A stretch of 64,000 nt of DNA, from NCBI RefSeq assembly GCF_905220365.1, contig NC_061126.1:4774001-4838000 (forward strand). Direction: 5' to 3'. The translations under genes were made by a program, and so were the position numbers. This document shows, piece after piece, positions 1-11,450 of this stretch. This stretch comes from Vanessa cardui (lineage: Eukaryota > Arthropoda > Insecta > Lepidoptera > Nymphalidae). Within the stretch, counting starts at the first letter, position 1. The number at the start of each line of letters is the position of its first letter. Under the pieces are notes generated by a model that saw only the letters and a program-made list of their open reading frames with translations, was not told the DNA's origin and did not search any database.

Positions 1-644
1 TAAATTATTATTATTATCAATTAATATTTAGAAATATTTAAAAAGTATATTATCAAAACATTGATAAAAGAAACGTGTTCAATTTTTTTACCAATCTCTT
101 GTTATTATAATATTCAAGCGTTGTTAATTTATTCTTCAAAATGTGTAGCGAAAGAAATTAGTTCCGACCGGATGTCCCACGGCACCACTCGTTATTTATT
201 AACAATTTAATTTCGGTATAAATTCAGAAACCATTAACTATTACGCAATTTTATAACCCAATTTAAAGAAAAAAGTACAAGTAACACAAAATGTTTAATT
301 TACACAAGAATTAATTTGCTGAGGCCATATCTTATATAGTATGTATTTAACAGCCAGCCGATAGAAAATAATGAAAAGTTCATTGAACCTCACTAGGTAA
401 AAGTATATTGAACTATTACAATGTTCTATGCATATTGACATCTTTATAAGTAAAACCTAAAAAACTTTATTCATAAATATCATTTGTAGATACCATGAAT
501 TTATGAATATAATTCATTAAATTTTTATGAGTGGGCAAAACTACCACGTTGCGTTTAATGGTGTGAGTATAATAAAATAAATTATGAAAATATGTATAGC
601 AGAAATTAAAGTGTTTAATTATTATTAAATACTAATTAATATAT
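1..644. other. AT-rich intergenic DNA, no gene seen
   Basis: No open frame of useful length and no recognisable repeat. Short A and T runs dominate. Confidence 0.5.
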
Positions 645-685
645 TTTTCAACCGACTTCCAAAAGGAGGAGGTTATCAATTCGTC

Positions 686-729
<44 letters not shown>

Positions 730-1095
730 GTTACCTCATAACTTTTCACTGGGTGGACCGATTTTGATAATTTTTTTTTTGTTTGAAAGGTAGTGCTTCC
801 CGTGGGGTCCCATTTTTTTTATTTTTTTTTCCGATGATGGTATCCATGTGAAAACGACATAAGTCTTAAATTTGCGTTATGTATATGCGCGACAAATAAG
901 TGAATAACTGAAAATCACGTTAACCAATTTTGATAATTCTTTTTTTATTATAAAATATATACTTCAAGGGTAATTTGGTGAAAGTTTGGTAAGGTTCTGA
1001 GCACAGGATCCATGACAAAGTGACGGAACGGAAGGGAACGGAACAATTCTGAGGAGCACGTTAGCGATACTCGGTCGAATCTTTTATTTATAGGT
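645..1095 (+). repeat. Lepidopteran dispersed repeat with poly-T tract
   Basis: The segment starts with CAACCGACTTCCAAAAGGAG, close to the terminal motif of the TIR elements at 23026-23360 and 61498-61821. A run of about 34 T follows at 690-723. The text after it (a 'tgggtggaccgattttgat' phrase, then 'cacaggatccatgac' and 'agcgatactcggtcgaat') is one I remember as a common interspersed repeat of moths and butterflies. No coding capacity is visible. The right boundary is approximate and the superfamily is unknown. Confidence 0.5.
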
Positions 1096-1169
1096 TATTT
1101 GGATATTTGAGTCACCTTCCGTAATGTGGTTATGTTTATGTAATTATCATAGTCGAATATTATAATCAA

Positions 1170-1426
1170 CTAGCTACCCACCCCGGCTTCGCCAGGGGTG
1201 CAATACTGATACAAAATATACTACAGAATTTGTTTATATACGACATCACATCGCAAACTTCTAAAATTATCAGTGTTTCTTTACTATATTGTTCATGTAT
1301 TATATACACAAACGTTCCCCTTGAATCACACTATCTTTTAAAAAAAACCGCATCAAAATCCGTTGCGTAGATTTAAAGATATAGGGACAGAGAAAGCGAC
1401 TTTGTTTTATACTATGTAGTGATGGA
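1170..1426 (-). mobile_element. Non-autonomous Helitron-like element
   Basis: Read on the minus strand it would start with TC next to 1426 and end with CTAG at 1173-1170, followed by a T. A short GC-rich hairpin (CACCCC...GGGGTG, 1178-1201) sits just inside the CTAG end. A TC start, a CTRR end and a subterminal hairpin are the hallmarks of Helitrons. No protein is encoded. The phrase about an 'atttaaagatatagggacag' segment near the 5' side is familiar from lepidopteran repeats. Another fragment of the same family seems to lie at 3786-3900. Confidence 0.5.
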
Positions 1427-1772
1427 ACTCCTATACGGCTCGCAGTTAGGGTGCGATATGGGGCAGAATTTCTTACTATCTTTAATCAAATTTTGTGTAT
1501 GTGATGTGATGTCATATGATGTACGAAATATAGTTGGTCTTTTTCAAAGTTTTTTTGCTGAGTTCGATTACACCTCTTTCGAGGGATCCTTGTAGTTCAC
1601 GCCGCGTGACGTATTAAATCCGCATTTTCGAAAGTCTATTTTTGCTTTATTCGCAAGTTTCCTTTGAAATTGTCCTCGAAGTAGTTTCTGACTCATATAA
1701 ACGGAACGCTTAATCTATCCATATTAAAAAAAATTAGTTAGTCAACATCAGCTTCACTTAAAATCAAAAAAT

Positions 1773-2367
1773 AAATAAAATTTTAACAAAAAGAAAAACC
1801 GACTTCAAACAAAACACTATTTTAAAACAAATGAATATGCACGAAAAAGTAATAAAAATAATTGCGTATTCAACATATTTTTTAGAGTCTTCCTAAGTTA
1901 AATGAAATGAAAAATATTAGACTACTTAAAAGTCGATTAACGATTATATCATGTAGTTATAATTATTGTTATATTTGGAGTCGGTGTCAGCCAATAAAAC
2001 CCTACAGTATATCTATCAAAAAACAATACGAGAATACTTTAACTAAAAATATGTTTTTTACAAATTACCTTTTACACAATAATATACTGGATCAATCAAG
2101 GGGCTCGTATCGCTTCTTTCTTTTGATTGTTGGGGCAAGGGCACCGTGGCTGACACCGGCTCCAAATATAACAATAATTATAACTACATGATATAATCGT
2201 TAATCGACTTTTAAGTAGTCTAATATTTTTCATTTCATTTAACTTAGGAAGACTCTAAAAAATATGTTGAATACGCAATTATTTTTATTACTTTTTCGTG
2301 CATATTCATTTGTTTTAAAATAGTGTTTTGTTTGAAGTCGGTTTTTCTTTTTGTTAAAATTTTATTT
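1773..2367. mobile_element. Foldback/MITE-like element with 220-bp inverted arms
   Basis: Bases 1773-1992 are the reverse complement of 2148-2367 with no indels and, by eye, one mismatch (GGAGTCGG against GGAGCCGG near the inner edge). The loop is 155 bp (1993-2147). Near the outer ends both arms carry AAAAACCGACTTCAAAC, a motif shared with the TIR elements at 23026 and 61498. The only open frame, 1907-2191, runs across the palindrome and looks accidental. This is best read as a non-autonomous DNA transposon with long terminal inverted repeats; the superfamily cannot be fixed by eye. Confidence 0.75.
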
Positions 2368-2510
2368 TGTGAACATGTTATAATATTTTAATTTCAATTC
2401 CATAATTATTTGTATATTTTACCATTCAAATGTGGTTATAAAATTAATTTGCTTATCAATAAAAAGTGATGCTTAATAGTATCTATTGTGTGAAATATTG
2501 TATAAGTATA

Positions 2511-2780
2511 GAGCCGGTATGGCCTAGTGGTCTTGCGTCTTAACCGATGATAATGCGTTCAAACCCAGACAAGCACCACTGAATTTTCATGTGCTTAATT
2601 TGTATCTGTAATTAATCTCGTGCTCTTCGGTGAAGGAAAACATCATGAGGGAATGCATGTGACTAATTTCAAAGAAATTAGTCACATGCATGGTGTAATA
2701 TGCTCCATCCTTCTCCTCAAAGGGAAAGGAGGCCTTGGACTAAACCAGTGGGAAATTTACAGGCTGTTGATGATGTTGAT
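2511..2780 (+). mobile_element. tRNA-derived SINE (family 1)
   Basis: The 5' end has a tRNA-like head: A-box-like TATGGCCTAGTGG, then a B-box-like GCGTTCAAACCC. The SINE body follows (GTGCTTAATTTG, GGTGAAGGAAAACATC, CTTCTCCTCAAAGGGA) and the copy ends in a GTTGATGATGTTGAT tail. About ten other copies occur in the window in both orientations. Metulj-type SINEs of Heliconius are the closest family I can name, without having checked. The middle of this copy holds a perfect palindrome (see findings). Confidence 0.8.
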
Positions 2781-3261
2781 CTGAACAAAAACTAACCCAT
2801 TATAATTTTGTATATGATATATTTTATTTTTAATGTTAGTTTTTTATTACTTGAATATAAAATCTGATATTCAATTGAAGTCAGTAACAAAGTAATACAA
2901 AACATATAACAGTAATTTAGAAACTTGCTACTATTTACTTGGGTCCTCGAAATTGCCCTGTCGTAGTTTCAAACGTAATTGACGGTTGGTGTACGCTACC
3001 GATGAGGTTATAATGAAACTAATTGAGAACTCACTCCCTCGACCTTCGAGGCAATGTACTTCTATTCCTATATAAACCTCTTTACGTTATTTTAGGATAG
3101 AATCATAGGACTGAGATACATTCACTCGAAATGCTAACGGACGAAATGGTTCTCCTTTTGAATTTTATATAAGGTAAGAAAGGGTTTTCTTTTTTAATGT
3201 TTTTATTTTTCATAGGAAGAGCTTCAAGAGTATAAGTTCTTGGAATATCATCATAATAATA

Positions 3262-3470
3262 AATTAAAAATATATAAATAAAGGACAACATCACATACAT
3301 TACTCTGATCCCAATGTAAGAAGTAGAGAGCAAAAGTAACGAGGGTACCACAAAATATACTGACAACAAAGAAAATTAATGAAATTTTCTACATCGACTC
3401 GGCTGGGAATGGAACCCGGGCCCTCGGAATGGCGTACCTATGCAAACCGGTGTACACACTACTCTACTCA
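3262..3470 (-). mobile_element. tRNA-derived SINE (family 2)
   Basis: On the minus strand a B-box-like GGGTTCCATTCCCAGCCGAG is followed by TCGATGTAG, a GTGGTACC phrase and CATTGGGATCAGAGTAATGT. The copy at 11265-11450 shares this order on the plus strand. The minus-strand open frame at 3103-3369 overlaps this repeat and is not a gene. Confidence 0.6.
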
Positions 3471-4345
3471 TCGTCGTTCAAGTGAAAATATTCTTTATTT
3501 GATTATATTTAGTTTTACCGATAATGTACTGATAGGGTAGTATAGCTTGTTCGTGCATTCACAACATATCGTAAACGGACTTTATTACTCGCTACGACGT
3601 AGCACGTTATTTGAGCCTACACACGTTATTCCCCTACACGATAACTACACACGTCTACAACATATTTAACCAATAGTATCGCATTTTTGTATGTGTGTAA
3701 ATGTTCGCGTCATGGTCGGGGTTTCGTTAGTTATGTATTGTAAGCACGGAGGTATTGTAACTTTTATTTAATACTACCTTCTTCACACGGGTGCACCCAT
3801 GCTAATCATCAAACTTATAAAATTACCAGTATTTATTTACTACATTGTCCATGCAAAAACCTTCCTCTTGAATCGCTTTCAAACTGAACTTCGAACAGAA
3901 TGTTGGGTTTTCAAATCTGGAAAACATTAACTATTATCTTTTTATGATCCTTTGCCTAGTGACGAAGTTAGTTTAATATGTTATGAATTACATAAATATT
4001 ATGAGTTTGTAAGTAAATTTGCTTCTCGTTTGAAGATACGTTGAGAATAAATTCAGTCTTGCGTTGTAAAAGACTGTGTTTCTTTACTATAACCCCTTTG
4101 CATATTTATTCTAATTTCTATGTATTTTATAAATTAAAAATATTACAATAATTATTTCAGTTCAATTAATGTACGAGCATATAATAATTTGCATCCTCAT
4201 ATGCATGCCCGTGGGGTTGGTAATTTAAAAGCGCTGCTAATTAGGTTTGTTGTTTGCTAATTTATAACTAAGTTACAATTATGAATAATTTTTCAACATT
4301 ATTTTAATGTATTCATGCAGATACCATTTCTTTTGTTTTGTGATC
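3471..4345. other. Intergenic DNA with a small repeat fragment
   Basis: No gene seen. About 3786-3900 resembles the body of the Helitron-like repeat at 1170-1426 (shared phrases 'tttactacattgt' and 'ccttcctcttgaatc'). The rest is AT-rich and unassigned. Confidence 0.4.
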
Positions 4346-4457
4346 AACAACAACAGCCTGTGAATTCCCACTGCTTTACAAAAGGCCTCTTCTCCCTTTG
4401 AGGAGGAGGTTTGGAACATATTCCACCACGCTGTTCTAATGCGGGTTGGTGGAATGA
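4346..4457 (-). mobile_element. SINE family 1, 3' fragment
   Basis: An AACAACAACAGCCTG tail is followed by the 3' half of the SINE in reverse (CTTCTCCCTTTGAGGAGGAG, then GCGGGTTGGTGGAAT). The tRNA-like head is absent, so this is a 5'-truncated copy. Confidence 0.75.
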
Positions 4458-4524
4458 TGTTTTGTGATCATTAAACTATATTCTATTTATTCTATTCTGG
4501 TTCGAAATATTGTTTATTAACGTA

Positions 4525-4705
4525 AGAATTAATAACATTAAATGCTTAAATATATACAAATATGAACTAAAACTCGTTACTGTATAAATCTTGACCGCGT
4601 GGAAAGGTAGCAAGAATTCTCGCAGCATTTCCCCGTTGAATCACAATTCCGATCCTCTGGGCAAAAAACGAACCAGCCTTCCTGTCACCAGTGGAATTTT
4701 TCAAG
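4525..4705 (-). repeat. Dispersed repeat, probably LINE 3' remnant (copy 1)
   Basis: This segment is repeated at 17785-17965. Both share CAATTCCGATCCTCTGGGC, AAAAAACGAACCAGCC and CCTGTCACCAGTGGA. On the minus strand the text resembles the C-terminal coding end of non-LTR retrotransposons that I recall from Lepidoptera, but frames are broken and the clade is uncertain. Confidence 0.45.
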
Positions 4706-4795
4706 AATAGAACAATCTATTCTTGTATTAATCTGGAGAAGCACTACTTACTCGTTACTACTTATTATATTTGTGTTTTAATTTGAGACTAAATT

Positions 4796-4890
4796 GAGCC
4801 AGTAAACACAGGCACAGTGGAAATCACGTTTTAGTTACTAATGGTAGTAACGCATTGACGATGTGAGGAATTGTTAACACGTCTTTCCAT
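4796..4890 (+). repeat. Decayed fragment of the TTGGTGGTAGGGCTT repeat
   Basis: It aligns in order with the middle of the better copy at 17143-17435 (AGGCACA, TTAGTT, GCATTGACGATGTGAGGAAT, GTTAA), with many substitutions. Confidence 0.5.
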
Positions 4891-5246
4891 TAGGAATCCT
4901 TACTATTTATTGAAGTATATTTAGTTTTGACTTCGATCGTACAAGTATTATGCTTGATATATTATATGAGAAAAAAGTCGTAAACACCACACTGTCTCAT
5001 TATAACTCAGTCGAAGCGTTCCGAATTATTTTTAAAAGGAAGACTGTTGATTGTTGATTTATAATATTCTCGCATAATTCGATTTAGTTAACGAGCATAA
5101 TACCCAGTGTCAAAAATTTAATTAATCCTGTCTTTAATATACAGTAATTTTTCCTCAAGCGAAGCTGTTTAATTCCGAGATTAACTATGTTCTGAGTTTA
5201 AAAATTTTATAAAAACATAAAATTTAAATTTATATACTAGCAAAGT

Positions 5247-5470
5247 GAGATACCGTGAAGGCCCAGTGATTAGAACGCGTGCATCTTAACCGATGCTTAC
5301 GGGCTCATGCCCAGGCAGGCACCACTGAGTTTTCATATGCTTAATTTGTCTGTGCTCGGCGATGAAGGAAAAACGTCGTAAGGAAACCTGCATCTGAAAT
5401 ACACCCCAATCCTTCTTCTCAAACGAAGAGGAGAACCAGCAGTGGACAATTAACAGGCTATTGATGATAC
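5247..5470 (+). mobile_element. SINE family 1
   Basis: It has the tRNA-like head (AAGGCCCAGTGATTAGAACG), a B-box-like GGGCTCATGCCC, then the SINE body and a short TTGATGATAC tail. It is diverged and has an internal deletion. Confidence 0.75.
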
Positions 5471-6218
5471 TAGCACAATTAAAAATATCTGCGGAAGTTT
5501 AATTTAAGTTCTAAATACAAGTAAGTAATGTGGAGGGTTAGTACAATGTTTAAAGTGCACAGCTATTAATGTACAAAGTGTATACTTTAATATCTATATT
5601 AGCCGTGGCTGGAATGTCGCAGATGTTTAATGAGTTGTAAACGTCGACGTCCCCTCATAAGCGATGCAGCCGAGGGAAAACAGCTGATGCATACTACCCT
5701 ATATTACTTATATGGCTGAAGAAAGTAATCTCATTATACTTTTCTAAATTAAAGATAAGTGTCATGGGCCAGACAACAAGAACGAAGTAGCTTTCGCTAT
5801 ATACCATGTGTCTATTTGACAGACAGATTTGAGAATATAACAATGATAAGAAATAAAATTACAAAAAATAATGTAAAATTTAACATAAGAAAGAGAAGGA
5901 AATAATGAGAAAGAGAGGGCATTACACTACACGTGACGATTTCTTTAGGTTCATTATACTGTGTAAAAGAAATTCGTTCCGATAATGGCTCCTTCGTATT
6001 TTTGGGTAATGTAAGTATATTTTTATTAAGATATATTAACCGTGCCTTTCAATGTCAAGCGGCGGAAAAGAGGATCTTTGTTCGCTCAGCGTCTAAAATA
6101 AGACACAACAATAGAAATATTCTACACAGATTGGTCTGTAAGAAAACCTGCAAGCAAAAAAATTTAAACGGAACCCGATGATAAGAATTAATGATTTGAT
6201 AATTTGTTTTGAAAATTA
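5471..6218. other. Intergenic DNA, no gene seen
   Basis: A slightly less AT-rich patch at about 5600-5700 (GTAAACGTCGACGTCCCCTC nearby) is not assigned to any family. The 82-codon frame at 5933-6181 shows no recognisable domain and is probably accidental. Confidence 0.35.
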
Positions 6219-6615
6219 GTTATTAATATTATAAATGTGAAAGTAACTCTGTCTGTATGTCGTTCTTTCACGAGTAAACCAATGAACCAAATTTGATGAA
6301 ATTTGGTGTGTTGCAAACTTGAACTTAAAGAAAGAACATGTTTTTTTTTATGAGAGAGGTGGCAAACGAGCAGGAGGCTCACCTGATGAAAAGTGATGAC
6401 CACCGCCCATGGACATCTGCAACACCAAGGGGCTTACAGGTGCGTTGCCGTCCTTTAAGAAAGGTGTACGCTCTTTTCTTGAAGGTTCCCATGTCGTATC
6501 GGTTCGGAAAAACCGCCCGCGAAAGACAAAAAATGTTGGACAGGACAGGCGTTTTTTGCCTAACACATGATAACTAACCCCTTAAAACGCGAGTGAAGTC
6601 GCGTGCGACATCTAG
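6219..6615 (+). mobile_element. Non-autonomous Helitron, interrupted by another repeat
   Basis: The 5' side carries a phrase found in several Helitron pieces here (GTGAAAGTAACTCTGTCTG, then ATTTGATGAAATTTGGTGTG). The 3' end is GCGAGTGAAGTCGC, a small hairpin, followed by CTAG at 6612-6615 and a T. A different dispersed repeat interrupts it at about 6342-6515. The 5' boundary is uncertain because no clear A|TC is visible. Confidence 0.6.
6342..6515 (+). repeat. Lepidopteran repeat nested in Helitron
   Basis: GGAGGCTCACCTGATG, CCACCGCCCATGGACATC, GTACGCTCTTTTCTTGAAGG and TATCGGTTCGGAAAAACCG are phrases of a very common moth and butterfly repeat. It is richer in GC than its surroundings, which leaves open frames on both strands (6338-6577 plus, 6348-6566 minus). 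These look like accidents of composition, not genes. Confidence 0.55.
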
Positions 6616-6958
6616 TTAACTATACATTTGTTTAGATTTAAAAAATATATATATGTGCGAAATTTTACTATGATTGATTGAATAGTTAGACGTTAAATAA
6701 CAAACAAACAAACTTACTATATAGTTAAGATTTTATTTTTCTTTGCTTGTAATTTCAACTCTGTAAATGCTTGAGTCTGTTCATGGCACGAATATGAGCA
6801 AACCTCATTGTATTCGAGACAATGCCTCGCTCATCATAAGTAGTGCTTAAAATAATTACCTGTCACGGCCAATATATTGCTGTAGCAACTAAATGACGAT
6901 AAAATTTTTGTTTTCCCGACTGTAAAAAAGGGAAGCAAACAAAGGTGTAAATAACTGT

Positions 6959-6983
6959 GTGCGCGCGCGCGCGCGCGCGCGCG

Positions 6984-7021
<38 letters not shown>

Positions 7022-7025
7022 CGTG
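6959..7025 (+). repeat. Compound microsatellite (GC)n(TG)n
   Basis: About 13 GC dinucleotides (6961-6985) run directly into roughly 20 TG/GT units with two interruptions. Alternating purine-pyrimidine tracts of this kind favour Z-DNA in vitro. The open frame at 6959-7153 arises from the repeat. Confidence 0.95.
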
Positions 7026-7344
7026 TGTTTGTTTCGGTGTGGTATCTTAGCTTGACGTACTTTTTTAATTCTGCTTTCTGTGTTTTAGATTTTTATAATA
7101 ATTATTTTATTTTTCAAGTAAAACAGACAATATTGCAAATTGTAGCTAACTGAACCTGCGGAATAACCCGCGTGAAATTAATTTTGTGACAAAAATAATT
7201 TAAGACTATCAAAACCATACAAACCATAATCCACAACGTCCCTACTTGGAAAATCCGGGGTAGTGGTAATATACATAATTGTATATTTATACAAGTGTTT
7301 TTCAACCATACTAATATTAGGTATAAATGAGTTACTCCCTACCC

Positions 7345-7470
7345 AGGCCTTTTATTTTTTTTATTTAATTTACTACATCCACAGGCTCGCAAATGCCCGT
7401 GCCTTTTTTTACATTTTATATTAAACATTTTGGCGTTTTATATTTTATACTAAACATTAGTAACCCTGTC
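7345..7470 (-). repeat. Dispersed repeat, 'aaaacgccaaa' family
   Basis: On the minus strand it has the same phrases as 20845-20975: AAAACGCCAAAATG, AAAAAAAGGCACGGGCAT, GCGAGCCTGTGGATGT. A third, shorter copy is at 36030-36115. No coding capacity is seen; the class is unknown (possibly a LINE 3' UTR). Confidence 0.6.
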
Positions 7471-8114
7471 TGTAACATTAATTGCTAAACCACAACACAT
7501 AAATATATAGTATAAATTACTATAACATATTAAAATACTTAAAAATAGTTATAGTTTATTTACGCAAAAGTTGAGTTGAGTTTTGCTTTGAGAGAATTTC
7601 AATTACATTTAATAATTGTTCAGTGCCTATTTAAGATATTTATGTCAAAATATCTATACGAACAAAGTTACAAGACAAAATGAAATTTGGGCTGTAACAA
7701 ACATAATTAGTCGGAGGCTTGTCGCCGCTGCGACCACAAACCGTTTTGTTAGCAACTTTTGTTTACCAACCGTATAAAGTTGGGACAAAAAATAATGAAT
7801 GTGGTTTGTTTTTGCAAATGCTTCTAAACGAACAAGCAGAACTTTCTCGTATTTTCATTGTTGAAATAGGTAGACAGACCACCTGATGATAAATGGTAAA
7901 TTACAACACTATACGTAAACTTTTTTACTATTCCTTACTTCTAAAGTGAGCCTCTAACCTTGGAAATTAAGATGTTATATAAAAATCTTCTTATTCATTA
8001 AATAGTACTTTTTAAAAAAGACCGCCTGGATTAAGACGCCTTGGGTTCCATGACAGGACACTAATTATTGTAAAAAAGAGCTTTGTAAATCTGTTTATTT
8101 GAAAAGAGCAACTA
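7471..8114. other. Intergenic DNA, no gene seen
   Basis: Only a short fragment at about 7865-7905 (ACCACCTGATGAT), possibly the 3' edge of a TTGGTGGTAGGGCTT repeat in reverse, is recognisable. Confidence 0.35.
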
Positions 8115-8245
8115 TGAGAGTTACTTGCCATTTATTCTCATAAGGAGCTGGTTTCCGAAACGGTGGTAGAATTTAAATATCGACGATTCAAAAACGCTTC
8201 ATTGTTAAGTTTACTTGAATAAAATTGATTTAGTTCGATTTGAAA
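8115..8245 (+). repeat. Dispersed repeat, copy of 61115-61245
   Basis: It shares with 61115-61245 the order CGAAACGGTGGTAG, GACGATTCAAAA, TACTTGAATAAA. I remember this as the 3' end of an abundant lepidopteran retroelement, but the family was not checked. Confidence 0.55.
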
Positions 8246-8311
8246 AATCGAAACGCAACAATTGGTTTGACAGACAGGACAGAATATATCATTGTCATCA
8301 TCAGCCTGTAC

Positions 8312-8600
8312 CCGTTCACTGCTGGACATAGGCCTCTCTAAGTACACGCCACTGTGGTCTTTCTCCGGCTACTCGCATCCAGCTCCTGCCTGCCGCATTG
8401 CGTATATCGTACCTGAGGACGTCCTACACTACGTTTGCCGAGACGCGGTCTCCACACTAGAACACGTTTTCCCCAACGGTTGTCAGTCCTACGACAAATA
8501 TAACCAGCCCACTGCCACTTCAGCTACTAATCCGGTAGCAGAATATATGACGAATGGGTTTTACTCAAACGGACGTACACTTAACCCAGCCATGATGTAA
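8312..8600 (-). pseudogene. Non-LTR retrotransposon ORF2 C-terminus remnant
   Basis: Minus-strand translation gives pieces of the C-terminal tail typical of LINE reverse-transcriptase proteins, RTE-like as I recall them. About RTDNRWGKRVLVWRPR is followed by a VGRP piece and then GRSWMRV..PQWR..REAYVQQ, where the usual Trp after QQ is a stop. The fragment is 5'-truncated: no fingers, palm or YxDD catalytic block is present, so it cannot be active. The plus-strand 102-codon frame at 8292-8600 is the antisense shadow of this remnant and not a gene. Confidence 0.65.
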
Positions 8601-10220
<1,620 letters not shown>

Positions 10221-10440
10221 AAGCCTGTTAATTTAACATTGCTGGGCTGAGTCCTCCTGTAAGAAGGTTTTGAGTGAATTCAACGGAGATGCTCCTATGC
10301 AAGGTGAATATATCTTATACATTATTACCCAAAATTAAGCAGTTGAAAATTCAGTGATTTAAAAAATTCCGTAGTCTGCATTTGAACCCGCAATCATCAT
10401 TTAAGATGCATGCGTTGTTACCACTGAGCCATATCGGTAA
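10221..10440 (-). mobile_element. SINE family 1, diverged copy
   Basis: The reverse tail (AAGCCTGTTAATTT...GCTGGGCTGA) and the reverse head (TTTGAACCCGCAATCATC, then ACCACTGAGCCATATCGG) are both recognisable. The middle is heavily diverged or deleted. Confidence 0.65.
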
Positions 10441-11264
10441 ATTTGATTCAAACTATAATATATAAAAATAAATAGAATATGACATAAAAATAAACAATTT
10501 TATTTGCCATCAGAAACAATCAAAAGGAAAAAAACAAAAAGTTTTAATGGTAATTATTTTATCCAGATCTACGAATAACTGATATCTATGGTATTCGTTT
10601 CTAATCACGTTTAAGAACGATTAGAGAAGCTCTCTGCAAGTTTGTTTTCGCTAAAGGCATTACTGCGTGACTCGATAACAAATTATATCTCTCCTAAGGA
10701 TGATCAAGATCTAACTCGCTAAGAATACGACGTGCCATGAAATTGTTCGTTCAACTTTAATTGATTTTAAGATTACGTCAAGAAGCTCAGAAGTCTCCTT
10801 TACTCGTAACTTAAGTAATTTTAAATTGCATAATACATTTTTAGTAAGTATCTCGTAGTGAATTAAAACAATTTTATTATTCAAATTATTTCCAATTGGA
10901 TTTATTGTACAAGATAACTATTTAGGCTGTCTCTGGTTTCGCATAGCACGTATATGTAGATTTTTAGTGTTAACTTTGATCTAGAAAAACAGTCTTTAGA
11001 TCTTTGTAAATAAAGTTCGAAGATAAATTTGGAAACCAACCAATAAATTTATGTTAGAGCCCGTTTATATCGCTCGTCGCCAAACAAATTGAACTAAATT
11101 AAGTTTTTGAGAAGTTGAAGCACGTATCTTATAAATTAGGTTATTTAACTTTAGTTTGTGTATTTTCGTAGGATGTGCAAATTAGGCTTTACGATAGTTT
11201 GTATGTATTGTATTTATTACTAATTATTTACTGCTTCGCTGATTATTGGCGAGTTAATCCTTAA
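10441..11264. other. Intergenic DNA, no gene seen
   Basis: No recognisable gene or repeat. Confidence 0.4.
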
Positions 11265-11450
11265 TTTTTTCATGTGTGTAGGCCATTCCGAGGTCCGGGT
11301 TCGATTTCCGACCGAGTACATTGTATTGGGTCTGGGTGTTTGTGGTACCATCGTTACTTCTGATTTTCCATAACACAAGTGCTTTAGCTACTTACATTGG
11401 GATCAAAGTAATGTATGTGATATTGTCCAATATTTATTTTGCTATTATAT
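11265..11450 (+). mobile_element. tRNA-derived SINE (family 2)
   Basis: A B-box-like CCGGGTTCGATTTCCGACC is followed by TTGGGTCTGGGTGTTTGTGG, TTACTTCTGATTTTCC and TACATTGGGATCAAAGTAATG. The same order occurs in reverse at 3262-3470. The 92-codon frame 11321-11599 is repeat-derived. Confidence 0.6.

Noticed and set aside
1907..2191. 94-codon open frame
   Set aside because: It crosses the loop and both arms of the 220-bp foldback; its residues simply reflect the palindrome.
2520..2570. A functional tRNA gene at the SINE head
   Set aside because: A- and B-box-like segments are present, but no acceptor stem closes and the same head recurs in about ten SINE copies.
3103..3369. 88-codon hydrophobic frame, membrane-protein-like
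   Set aside because: It overlaps SINE family 2. A similar peptide appears at the other copy (11321-11599), so it is repeat-derived.
8292..8600. 102-codon plus-strand frame
   Set aside because: It is the antisense shadow of a LINE ORF2 C-terminal remnant on the minus strand.
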